Source: an uncultured Eubacteriales bacterium (GTDB lineage Bacteria > Bacillota > Clostridia > Christensenellales > UBA1242). From it: a stretch of 5,018 nt of DNA. Numbering within the stretch: position 1 is the first letter of the stretch; each line of letters starts with the position of its first letter. The notes beneath the pieces were generated by a model. The model had not been told where the DNA came from. It ran no database searches and was given only the letters and a program-made list of their open reading frames with translations. A program made the position numbers and the translations under genes. The stretch spans positions 1 to 5,018 of the forward strand of contig CATZIR010000057.1 in the NCBI GenBank assembly GCA_958420145.1. Direction: 5' to 3'. Shown here piece by piece: positions 1 through 5,018 of the stretch.

Positions 1-51
1 AACTTGTCTACACTCTAAGGTTGTTTAATTGTAGTTTTTTTATGTGGACAC

Positions 52-88
52 AAAAAAAGCATATTTAAGGAAATTCCTAAAATATGCT
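52..88 (-). terminator. Intrinsic terminator of the minus-strand gene fragment
   Basis: Read on the minus strand, a 13-position stem with one mismatch (arms 76-88 and 58-70, 5-nt loop at 71-75) is followed directly by seven T residues (58-52). It begins 37 nt after the TAA of the minus-strand reading frame, which is the expected place for a rho-independent terminator. On the plus strand the hairpin has only a weak T-rich tail, so it mainly serves the minus strand. This supports the view that the short frame at 125-439 is the end of a real gene. Confidence 0.75.
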
Positions 89-124
89 CTTTTAAATTAA
101 TGCTAACAAACTTAGTTGTTTGAT

Positions 125-439
125 TTACCATTTTTTGATAGAAAAATCAACACTTTCTTTTCCTGCTTCACTGTCAGCAGTTTTTGTTACTTTAACAAAA
201 TAGATTCCTTCACTTCCCACGCTTAGTTCATTTCCAATTGAAACCGTTTTTCCATCTGTTCCAAAGAAATAAACTGACCCACTTGTCTCATAGCCTGTTC
301 CGTTTGTATCAAAATTAACTTTATAAGTTTTTAGATTTGCAGAAGCTTCTGTAGTAAATACAAGATAAAAACATTCGCCTTTGTTTAGTTGTCTGCTTAC
401 AGTGTTGGTGTTAGTCCCGTCACAGGAGAACTGTACGCA
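125..439 (-). pseudogene. 3' remnant of a secreted/surface protein gene, PPC-like C-terminal domain
   Basis: The minus strand is open for 104 codons, ending in ...FSIKKW and TAA at 127-125. The frame contains no ATG and no plausible early GTG or TTG, and it closes upstream at a TGA (442-440), with another TGA further up. The residues look like a secreted beta-sandwich. They are rich in T, N, G and S, with alternating strands around YKVNF, SVYFFG, a turn TDGKTV, a GIYFVKV strand and a final VDFSI strand. This order resembles the bacterial pre-peptidase C-terminal (PPC) type domain found at the ends of adhesins and secreted enzymes; that assignment is inference from pattern only. The terminator just downstream fits a genuine gene end. 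The 5' part, including any signal peptide, is missing, and the frame breaks inside the palindrome at 427-471. Another minus-strand frame running into this point reads HFHDDAYSSPVTG, so a single indel near 415-425 could join it to the downstream frame. A degraded, truncated or frameshifted gene is the best reading. Confidence 0.55.
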
Positions 440-471
440 TCATCGTGAAAATGAGAAATGCGTTCAGTTCT
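427..471. repeat. Imperfect palindrome (14-nt arms, 17-nt loop) at the point where the minus-strand gene breaks
   Basis: The arms at 427-440 (AGAACTGTACGCAT) and 458-471 (ATGCGTTCAGTTCT) are inverted complements with one T-T mismatch, around a 17-nt loop. Neither side carries a good U-tract, so it does not look like a terminator. It lies exactly where the coding frame of the minus-strand fragment is lost. It could be a recombination or insertion scar, the end of a small mobile element, or part of the original coding sequence. I see no transposase, and I could not match it to a known attachment site. Confidence 0.6.
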
Positions 472-514
472 TTATTTTACATGAATGTTATGTATTTCAA
501 TATCTTTTAATGTA

Positions 515-552
515 ACTAAAAAACACTCGTTAACCAACGAGTGTTTTTTAGT
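515..552. terminator. Perfect 17-bp stem-loop, bidirectional terminator-like
   Basis: ACTAAAAAACACTCGTT (515-531) and its exact complement (536-552) enclose the 4-nt loop AACC. Each arm has a run of six A or T inside it, so a GC-containing core is followed by U residues in both directions, as in bidirectional terminators. No intact gene points into it from either side within the window. It could insulate the collagen-like gene downstream or be left over from a lost gene. Confidence 0.7.
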
Positions 553-587
553 ATTATCTGCCACTATAAGTTTATTTTTTTAAATAA

Positions 588-617
588 TTAACACAAAAGC
601 GTGCTGTTGCATATATT
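588..617 (+). promoter_or_regulatory. Candidate promoter of the collagen-like gene
   Basis: TTAACA (588-593) and TATATT (612-617) are separated by 18 bp and could act as a sigma-A type -35/-10 pair. Overlapping them is a possible sporulation sigma-K style signal: ACA at 591-593, 16 bp, then CATATATTG at 610-618, close to CATANNNTA. The ATG at 647 is preceded by AAGAGG (637-642) as ribosome binding site. The two promoter readings cannot be separated by sequence alone. Confidence 0.4.
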
Positions 618-646
618 GAATATAAGGAAATTCTTAAAGAGGTAAT

Positions 647-1912
647 ATGAAAGACTGCTGTGATAATTTTTGTAAAAACAAACGGATAGAAAAAATAATT
701 GTTGGTCCTAGAGGATCAACAGGCCCCACAGGTCCTACAGGTGCGACAGGACCTAGCGGGGAAAATTTAATTGCAAGGTCAACTACAACCTTGCAAGCAG
801 GCGAGCAAGCTAAAGTTAGTGCTTTTCATGACGGGAACACGACATACTTGGACTTTTTTATTCCTAAGGGCTTTGATGGAAAACCAGAAAAAATCGCCGC
901 AGGCACAACCAAACAAGTCGCTTCAACCGATGATGCAAAAGTTGTAGATAGATACGACGGCAATACACATTATTTTGATTTTGTCATTCCTAAAGGCGAA
1001 AAGGGAGAAAAAGGTGACAGAGGTGAACAAGGCCTAATTGGGCCTAAGGGTGATAAAGGCGAAGTAGGACCACAAGGCATACAAGGTGAACAGGGTATTC
1101 AAGGAGTTGCTGGGCCAAAAGGCGACAGGGGTGAAAAAGGTGAAACTGGTCCAACTGGGCCTAGGGGTTTTCCTGGCGAAATAGGAATAAGTGAAAGAAT
1201 TTCAATCGATTTAACCGAAACATCTCAGCCCGGCGAGAACGCACAAGTTTTAGATGATTTTGAAAATAATGTCCATCACCTAACTTTTTATATTCCCCAA
1301 GGAATTCCAGGACCTAAAGGGGATAAAGGGGACAAAGGTGACGAAGTTATAATGGCAGGAACTACCACTCAGGTGGGAGAGAATGAAATCGCAAAGGTAG
1401 AAGATAGATACGAAGGCGATGTCCACTTTTTAGACTTTCAAATTCCTGCAGGCAAGACTGGCGCCAAAGGTGATCAAGGTCCTCAAGGTATACAAGGAGT
1501 GGCAGGCCCACCAGGCTCGACCAATAACATCAATGCTACAATATACAATTCAATCAATCAAGATGCAGTGAATGGTAGACCTCTAATTTTAGATGAAGTT
1601 TTAACAAACAATGGGTTGAATGTTAATAACAGTTCCATTACAATAACATCCAACGGAACATATATACTAAGTTTTTCCGTGAATAATGGAACAACAGCAT
1701 CTGCTGGTGATTGTATAGGTGTTTACAAAAATGGCGAACTCGTTTTAGGCACTCGGAGACCTCTGACCACAAGCACTAATGTTAGTGCTACTGTAGTTGC
1801 CACATTAAAACGAAATGACATTATAACACTAGTGCCAAATATTTCTACAAATCGTATAATTACTGCATCCGGAGCACCAAGTGCATTGCTAACTGTTATA
1901 CAAATAGCTTAA
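647..1912 (+). CDS. Collagen-like protein with IPxG modules and BclA/C1q-like C-terminal head
   Basis: The 421-residue product should form a trimeric fibre exposed on a surface, either a spore exosporium filament of the BclA kind or a phage-tail-fibre-like protein. Residues 1-19 contain a CCxxxxC cluster (C4, C5, C9) and basic residues, with no signal peptide. Collagen Gly-X-Y blocks lie at about 20-38, 117-180 (some 21 triplets), 219-231 and 269-290. They alternate with four modules of about 37 residues, each ending in IPxG, at 39-75, 81-117, 182-219 and 233-269. Residues 291-421 form a beta-rich head with [18 protein letters not shown], a [10 protein letters not shown] hairpin and a hydrophobic end (ALLTVIQIA), resembling the BclA C-terminal/TNF-C1q jelly-roll that drives trimer formation. 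The ATG has AAGAGG four bases upstream, tandem TAA stops end the gene, and a terminator follows, so it is probably monocistronic. The family is clear. The cell structure it belongs to is inferred. Confidence 0.9.
   Translation: MKDCCDNFCKNKRIEKIIVGPRGSTGPTGPTGATGPSGENLIARSTTTLQAGEQAKVSAFHDGNTTYLDFFIPKGFDGKPEKIAAGTTKQVASTDDAKVVDRYDGNTHYFDFVIPKGEKGEKGDRGEQGLIGPKGDKGEVGPQGIQGEQGIQGVAGPKGDRGEKGETGPTGPRGFPGEIGISERISIDLTETSQPGENAQVLDDFENNVHHLTFYIPQGIPGPKGDKGDKGDEVIMAGTTTQVGENEIAKVEDRYEGDVHFLDFQIPAGKTGAKGDQGPQGIQGVAGPPGSTNNINATIYNSINQDAVNGRPLILDEVLTNNGLNVNNSSITITSNGTYILSFSVNNGTTASAGDCIGVYKNGELVLGTRRPLTTSTNVSATVVATLKRNDIITLVPNISTNRIITASGAPSALLTVIQIA
761..1453 (+). repeat. Four diverged copies of an IPxG beta module inside the collagen-like gene
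   Basis: The copies are at 761-871, 887-997, 1190-1303 and 1343-1453. The shared pattern is a short T-rich strand (AGTTTQV in the best copies), a Gly/Glu/Asp turn, A-K/Q-V, an acidic-aromatic turn (DRYDGN, DRYEGD), a strand LDF or FDF, then IPxG. The final Gly starts the next collagen triplet. Copies 2 and 4 are the most alike ([10 protein letters not shown] against [10 protein letters not shown]), which suggests one duplicated from the other. Modules with this ending are familiar in Firmicutes and phage collagen-like fibres. They probably act as small trimeric spacers between collagen rods. Confidence 0.8.
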
Positions 1913-1917
1913 TAAAC

Positions 1918-1954
1918 AAAGAACTAAAAGCTACAAAGCCTAAGTTCTTTTTTT
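1918..1954 (+). terminator. Intrinsic terminator of the collagen-like gene
   Basis: AAAGAACT (1918-1925) pairs with AGTTCTTT (1943-1950), with partial inner pairing of AGCT/AGCC around an ACAA loop, and is followed by a T-run through 1954. It begins a few bases after the tandem TAA stops, ending the collagen transcript before the next gene's own promoter. Confidence 0.75.
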
Positions 1955-1973
1955 CAATACACACTATATTAAT

Positions 1974-2003
1974 TTTTTACTTTTTAGGAAAACATGCTAT
2001 ACT
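1974..2003 (+). promoter_or_regulatory. Extended -10 promoter of the 111-aa gene
   Basis: TGCTATACT (1995-2003) is a good TGn extended -10 element. The matching -35 region around 1974-1980 is only T-rich (TTTTTAC), as is common when an extended -10 is present. The predicted start of transcription is near 2010, giving a short leader with AGGAG at 2023-2027, six bases before the ATG at 2034. Confidence 0.6.
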
Positions 2004-2033
2004 TTCAAAGTAAATTAACTATAGGAGATAACT

Positions 2034-2369
2034 ATGAAGGTTGTGCTATATTTCAAAAATTTTAGATTAGGAGAACTAACTAGGTTTAATGGAAACTATG
2101 TGTATAATTCCAATTCTAGTGGAGAAGAGAAGGCAAAAAATTACCCTTCTATGCTTTTCTATAACCTATATAACTCACACAATCTTGTGTCCTACACACT
2201 TTTCCCTGTATTTCAAGAATTGGTGGACAAAATAAAGAGAAGAAAAGACATTTTAGATAAAATAGGTATGTATGACTACTCACACGATTTTAATATTCTT
2301 TGTGGTTACGGAAAACTAAGCCAAATGGACTTTGGTTTTAACATTAAAACTGAAGATATTGATAAATAA
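2034..2369 (+). CDS. Small cytosolic protein, possibly a HipA N-terminal-domain-like protein
   Basis: The 111-residue protein has no signal peptide or membrane segment. The N-terminus has strands VVLYFKNFRLGELTR and GNYVYNSN, then a middle stretch YPSMLFYNLYNS, a charged helix near residues 60-80 (FQELVDKIKRRKDILDKIG), and an end around DFNILCGYGKLSQMDFGFNI. This order (a strand with LGELTR-like turn, a substrate-like YxYNS strand, an F..L...I..R.DI...G helix, and a D..IL...G element) recalls the N-terminal subdomain of HipA-type toxins and the stand-alone versions found in Firmicutes. The kinase domain is absent and no HipA or HipB partner lies next to it. It has its own extended -10 promoter and a strong AGGAG site, and it is flanked by a terminator upstream and a long spacer downstream. 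That the gene is real is well supported; the HipA link is a tentative pattern match and function is unknown. Confidence 0.8.
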   Translation: MKVVLYFKNFRLGELTRFNGNYVYNSNSSGEEKAKNYPSMLFYNLYNSHNLVSYTLFPVFQELVDKIKRRKDILDKIGMYDYSHDFNILCGYGKLSQMDFGFNIKTEDIDK

Positions 2370-2483
2370 TACCAAAAAAACAAATTATAATAAATAATCA
2401 GTCATTGCATAACAACAATAGTTACAAAAAACAATGAATAAAAATAATTAAATTCCACATTTTCCTAGGATTAACTCTATTTA

Positions 2484-2529
2484 TTGAAAATCAATCTCAT
2501 TATAAAATGGTTTTATAAATAGTTTTCAA
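2484..2529. repeat. Nested AT-rich inverted repeats
   Basis: An outer pair TTGAAAA/TTTTCAA (2484-2490, 2523-2529) encloses an inner perfect 8-bp stem TTATAAAA/TTTTATAA (2500-2507, 2511-2518) with a TGG loop. The stems are nearly all A-T, so stability is low, and no T-run follows. It may be part of the 3' untranslated region of the 111-aa gene or a protein-binding palindrome. No known family is recognised. Confidence 0.45.
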
Positions 2530-2554
2530 AATTTTACTACTAATAAAAAACGAT

Positions 2555-2610
2555 ATTGGTAAACCATATTTTCAATGGTTATTGACATAATAAACCAATG
2601 ACAGTAAATT
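2555..2610 (+). promoter_or_regulatory. Consensus -35 box within overlapping inverted repeats
   Basis: TTGACA (2582-2587) is a perfect -35 hexamer with TAAATT (2605-2610) 17 bp downstream as a fair -10. The -35 box lies in the centre of an inverted repeat, TGGTTATT (2576-2583) against AATAAACCA (2589-2597). It also lies between ATTGGT (2555-2560) and ACCAAT (2594-2599), and next to a third pairing AACCAT/ATGGTT (2562-2567, 2575-2580). Some of these pairings exclude one another. A start near 2617 would give only about 35 nt before the terminator at 2626-2652. This could be an operator-controlled tiny transcript or a chance match in AT-rich DNA. Confidence 0.3.
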
Positions 2611-2625
2611 AAAATTAACTCATGC

Positions 2626-2652
2626 AATCTCTTATTCGTAAGAGATTTTTTT
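2626..2652 (+). terminator. Intrinsic terminator with UUCG loop
   Basis: AATCTCTTA (2626-2634) and TAAGAGATT (2639-2647) form a perfect 9-bp stem closed by the very stable tetraloop TTCG, and T residues run through 2652. It is a clear plus-strand terminator. It lies about 257 nt past the end of the 111-aa gene, so it either ends that gene's long 3' untranslated region or stops a short transcript from the TTGACA promoter just upstream. It isolates the downstream operon. Confidence 0.85.
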
Positions 2653-2757
2653 GTTAATACAAAACAACAACATTGGCTAAAAATTAAGATGAAAACATAG
2701 TCATTTGTATCATCAATGCCCGACAATTTGACATTTTACCAAAAAATATGAGAATGT

Positions 2758-2785
2758 TTGATAAATAAAAAATATGTGTTATACT
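2758..2785 (+). promoter_or_regulatory. Promoter of the membrane-protein operon
   Basis: TTGATA (2758-2763) and TATACT (2780-2785) are separated by 16 bp, with TGT at 2777-2779 giving an extended -10. This matches the sigma-A consensus closely and uses the same TGnTATACT form as the promoter at 1995-2003. Transcription should begin near 2792, leaving a leader of about 170 nt before the ATG at 2964. Confidence 0.7.
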
Positions 2786-2846
2786 TAGGTGCTTATAAAA
2801 AAATAACCTAAATCAAAAAGTATAGAATTCTATTTAAAATAGAATT
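2785..2846 (+). promoter_or_regulatory. Palindromes at the operon start site, candidate operators
   Basis: TTAGGT (2785-2790) and ACCTAA (2806-2811) form an inverted repeat that overlaps the end of the -10 box and spans the predicted start of transcription. About ten bases further on, ATAGAATTCTAT (2822-2833) is a perfect 12-bp palindrome, and ATAGAATT occurs again at 2839-2846, so 2826-2833 can also pair with 2839-2846 in RNA. The placement fits repressor binding sites, or leader hairpins. No regulator gene is in the window. Confidence 0.4.
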
Positions 2847-2963
2847 AGTGAGATATTGGACATTTTGGTAGAGTTAATGTTGAGAATTTATTTTTAATAT
2901 TCTATTGCATTTTCAAGTTTAACCTACTACAATTTACAATGACGACAAAGGAGAAATAACCCT

Positions 2964-3860
2964 ATGAATATTCTAGGTGTGAAACTCTCGAAGCAACATA
3001 TGGTAACATCTATCATCAAAGTTATTTTAATTTTGATGTTTGGATTTGTGGCAATCGCAGGTGGCTTGCTCGTAGGCAAAATGATTATCGGCAAGTTTGA
3101 CACCTTTGATCCTTCAAAATATACAGCTGAAAATTATATCGAAAAACCACAAAACATTGTGCTTTGGAGTTCAAAAAATATTAGCGAACTAACGCCAACA
3201 CAAATTTTTTGTATAGCAGAGAGCAAAATACTAAAAAATGAGCATTATTCCATTAAAACAAAAGGCTATAATGGTGAAGATAAAGGTGTTGTTATAACTC
3301 TTGGAATGAAGCAAGACCTTTATGGCTCTAGATACAGAAAAGACGGTAAAGGCTATTTTGATTACTTTAGCACAGGCTTAGCAACTGTTGCAAAAAAAGT
3401 TGAGTTTTCGTTTGGCGAAGAAAAATACTACTGCTACGAAGGTTCGATGAATGGCGACACAACAACTTGGAATATTAGAAAGCAACAAGAAAGTGGAAAT
3501 GAATTTTTCACAGCAGACGAATACAAAGCAATGACTGGTTGCAACGCAGAAAACCCAATCGACTACATAGTGTCTACAAAGACAGTTTTGAGTGAACAAA
3601 CAAACGAAAAAGTAGGAGCATTATATTCCTACACAATAACGCTAGACACAAAAACTTCAGTTATAAACTATGTTAAAAAAATGGACTATATGAGTGGTTT
3701 TGGTTACCCAAAATTTAACAGCATAGAACTTCGATTTGAAGTTGACGAAAATATGAATTTTCAAAACATATACATTAACGAAAGCTATAAAGTTATAGGT
3801 ATGGACGCAAACTCCAAATACAAAATGGAGTTTAACTATGGCGACTTTGAGATAAGGTAA
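2964..3860 (+). CDS. Membrane-anchored extracytoplasmic protein, unknown family
   Basis: The 298-residue protein has one N-terminal membrane segment at about 14-42 (IIKVILILMFGFVAIAGGLL) preceded by Lys residues, so the rest should face outside. There is no lipobox Cys. After a linker (FDTFDPSKYTAENYIEKP) comes a helix near 76-92 and then a beta-rich domain with many alternating hydrophobic and polar stretches, for example YSIKTKGY, GVVITLG, YSYTITLD, SIELRFEVDENMNFQNIYI and YKMEFNYGDFEI. The closing series of long strands resembles lipid-binding LolA/LppX-like folds, but that is only an impression. Three Cys (83, 157, 193) lie outside the membrane. The start is supported by AAAGGAG (2947-2953) ten bases upstream. 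The next gene begins four bases after the stop and has the same anchor-plus-domain layout, so the two are probably co-transcribed and act together at the cell envelope. No enzyme motif is visible and function is unknown. Confidence 0.85.
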   Translation: MNILGVKLSKQHMVTSIIKVILILMFGFVAIAGGLLVGKMIIGKFDTFDPSKYTAENYIEKPQNIVLWSSKNISELTPTQIFCIAESKILKNEHYSIKTKGYNGEDKGVVITLGMKQDLYGSRYRKDGKGYFDYFSTGLATVAKKVEFSFGEEKYYCYEGSMNGDTTTWNIRKQQESGNEFFTADEYKAMTGCNAENPIDYIVSTKTVLSEQTNEKVGALYSYTITLDTKTSVINYVKKMDYMSGFGYPKFNSIELRFEVDENMNFQNIYINESYKVIGMDANSKYKMEFNYGDFEIR

Positions 3861-3864
3861 AATT

Positions 3865-5018
3865 ATGAAATTTAAGGTATTACTAAAAAGATTTATTTTC
3901 TATCTTGGTGCATTTATTGCAGTATTTTCAGTTACTGCAGGAGTAAGAGTGGGCCTATTTTTCATAACCAAAGGACCAGATGACGCACCAGACCAAGACG
4001 AAATTACTGTAGACACAGACAACAATTTGTCGAAAGTGCTAAACAACATTATGCAAACCGACAACGCTAGTTTAGACCTAAATTTGCAAGTTCAAACTAA
4101 TGAGACTAGCGAGCCTATCAAACTAAAATCTAATGTGGCACTCAATATGCCAAAAATGATGGCTACATCTAGCACGAGCAATATCCCTTCTAATGGTGGG
4201 CTGAAACTTTCACTAAAAGGAAGCGTAGAGTTCGATTCACAACTAATAAACTACGACATCAATTACCTAAATGGCTACATATACGCAAAATTTGGCGATG
4301 CATTCTTCAAACTAGAAACAAACAATCTATCAAACGATATAAATAAAATTCTAAACTTTGGTGTTCTAAAAAAATTTGGAATTAATATAGAACTACCAGA
4401 CTTATCAGGTTTTAGCTTCGATGCTTCAATGCTAACAACACTCGCTAGTTCAATGACAGAAGCAGACACCGAAAACGGCAAAGAACTCACAATCAACCTT
4501 TTTGGTTACGGCAATGCAGTGCTACTAACCGATAACGACTATATTCTAAAAAACATAACACTCAAAGACTTGAACTTTAACGGAACAAAGATAGTCGCTG
4601 ATATTCAGGCAGACCTAAACGCCGAAAAAACAGAGATAGTAGAGCCAGCGAACAAAGAAGAAATTAACGACTTTACTAACCTAACAAAATTCCTAGAAAT
4701 AGCAGATAAACTTGTAGACAAAGGCTATATCAGTGGAAAGATAGACATTAATTTACTAAAAAACAATTTGTCTTTTGATTACTTCTTTGATTTTAACGAC
4801 TTTAACAATCTTAGTGCATACCTAAAAACATCAATTTTTGATAGTGACTTTGTTATGCAAATAAAGAGTGACAAAGCACTCGTAAAACTAAACGACTACA
4901 AATACTACTTCGACCTTCCATTCGACACTCAAGAAATTATCGACAGCCTAAACTATTACGCTAAAAAGTTTGGAATTGAACTTCCTACTGGCGAGATTGA
5001 TAGTTTGGTTAGCAGTAT
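3865..5018 (+). CDS. Membrane-anchored protein with duplicated extracytoplasmic domain (3' end outside window)
   Basis: The frame is open from ATG 3865 to the window edge: 384 codons and no stop. AAGG at 3854-3857 lies inside the end of the preceding gene, seven bases before the ATG, and the intergenic gap is four bases, so translation is likely coupled. Residues 1-8 are basic, about 9-35 form a membrane segment (FIFYLGAFIAVFSVTAGVRV), and a D/E-rich linker follows. There is no Cys in the visible part, so it is an anchored protein and not a lipoprotein. The outer part looks beta-rich and contains a diverged duplication: residues 115-180 match 318-376, each with an LK.S strand, a strand ending in K, an FFKL or YYFDL strand, a helix with LN, then KKFGI and an ELP element. 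After the first copy comes a second subdomain (about 205-260, NLFGYGNAVLLTDNDYILKN), so a repeat unit of about 200 residues is likely and the second is cut by the window end. CTA makes up about half of its Leu codons. Fold similarity to LppX/LolA-like lipid carriers is possible but unproven. Confidence 0.85.
   Translation, partial: MKFKVLLKRFIFYLGAFIAVFSVTAGVRVGLFFITKGPDDAPDQDEITVDTDNNLSKVLNNIMQTDNASLDLNLQVQTNETSEPIKLKSNVALNMPKMMATSSTSNIPSNGGLKLSLKGSVEFDSQLINYDINYLNGYIYAKFGDAFFKLETNNLSNDINKILNFGVLKKFGINIELPDLSGFSFDASMLTTLASSMTEADTENGKELTINLFGYGNAVLLTDNDYILKNITLKDLNFNGTKIVADIQADLNAEKTEIVEPANKEEINDFTNLTKFLEIADKLVDKGYISGKIDINLLKNNLSFDYFFDFNDFNNLSAYLKTSIFDSDFVMQIKSDKALVKLNDYKYYFDLPFDTQEIIDSLNYYAKKFGIELPTGEIDSLVSS

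Larger units (their letters stand above)
2370..2963 (+). other. 594-bp intergenic region without a convincing gene
   Basis: This very AT-rich spacer separates the 111-aa gene from the membrane-protein operon. No frame of useful length with a good start and ribosome binding site is present on either strand. A 66-codon minus-strand frame (2526-2726) starts at a TTG without a ribosome binding site and runs through a terminator, so it is not called. What it does hold is nested inverted repeats (2484-2529), a structured stretch with a consensus TTGACA box (2555-2610), a UUCG terminator (2626-2652), the operon promoter (2758-2785) and palindromes downstream of that promoter (2785-2846). From 2653 to 2757 I see nothing. 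Confidence 0.6.

Noticed and set aside
1..51. Possible end of a plus-strand gene (in-frame TAA at 16-18)
   Set aside because: Only five codons precede the stop, too few to support a call.
427..471. Integron attC or IS200/IS605 end
   Set aside because: I could not place the attC core motifs on the palindrome, and there is no integrase or transposase in the window.
442..510. Plus-strand 22-codon frame starting GTG AAA ATG AGA
   Set aside because: The AGGAG-like sequence is too far upstream and the frame overlaps the palindrome; there is no support beyond being open.
472..579. Minus-strand frame of about 35 codons ending LKDIEIHNIHVK, TAA at 474-472
   Set aside because: It runs through the perfect 17-bp stem-loop, lacks a good start and ribosome binding site, and is short enough to be chance, though it is in the same frame as the HFHDDAYSSPVTG stretch further on.
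623..633. TAAGGAAATTC in the collagen gene leader, identical to 66-76 in the first terminator
   Set aside because: An 11-nt AT-rich match is weak evidence of a shared element, and the flanks differ.
2485..2503. Fur-box-like TGAAAATCAATCTCATTAT
   Set aside because: Symmetry matches only about five of seven positions per half-site, and no promoter is placed suitably.
2526..2726. 66-codon minus-strand frame in the long spacer
   Set aside because: It starts at a TTG with no ribosome binding site, crosses the UUCG terminator, and its Cys/Phe/Ile-rich composition is what AT-rich noncoding DNA gives.
2939..2959. Six-codon upstream frame (MTTKEK) across the ribosome binding site of the 2964 gene
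   Set aside because: It has no ribosome binding site of its own and is short enough to arise by chance; translational coupling is possible but unsupported.
3378..3599. 73-codon minus-strand frame
   Set aside because: It lies wholly opposite the well-supported 2964-3860 gene and has no signals of its own.
4275..4496. 73-codon minus-strand frame
   Set aside because: It lies opposite the long open frame from 3865 and is a shadow of it.

Overview
The window is AT-rich and reads like a low-GC Firmicutes-type bacterium (Bacillota, possibly an uncultured gut lineage). The support for this is Gram-positive Shine-Dalgarno sequences of the AGGAG type, extended -10 promoters, U-tailed intrinsic terminators, a BclA-like collagen protein and very AT-rich spacers. 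TGG is used for Trp and genes end in TAA, so the standard bacterial code fits. The species cannot be named from the sequence.

Layout. (1) 1-480: the 3' remnant of a minus-strand gene for a secreted or surface protein. It has a PPC-like beta-sandwich tail and its own terminator at 52-88. Its reading frame is lost inside a large imperfect palindrome (427-471), so it is called a truncated gene. (2) 480-646: an orphan 17-bp perfect stem-loop (515-552), followed by the promoter and leader of the next gene. (3) 647-1954: an intact collagen-like protein of 421 residues. It has a Cys-rich N-terminus without a signal peptide, four collagen blocks, four copies of a short 'IPxG' beta module, and a BclA/C1q-like C-terminal trimerisation head. 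A terminator follows directly. (4) 1974-2369: a small monocistronic gene (111 aa) whose layout recalls the N-terminal domain of HipA-type proteins. (5) 2370-2963: about 590 bp with no convincing gene. It holds nested inverted repeats, a consensus TTGACA box, a UUCG-loop terminator, a strong extended -10 promoter and palindromes just downstream of it. (6) 2964 to the window end: a two-gene operon with a 4-bp gap. It encodes two membrane-anchored proteins with extracytoplasmic, probably beta-rich domains. The second gene runs off the window and carries an internal duplication.

Most of the content is surface biology: a collagen-like fibre protein, a broken adhesin-like gene, and an operon of N-terminally anchored extracytoplasmic proteins. 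I saw no RNA genes of known class, CRISPR, transposase or origin. No complete novel system is visible. The points most worth following up are the modular collagen/IPxG architecture, the duplicated-domain envelope operon with palindromes at its promoter, and the structured 2480-2652 spacer.
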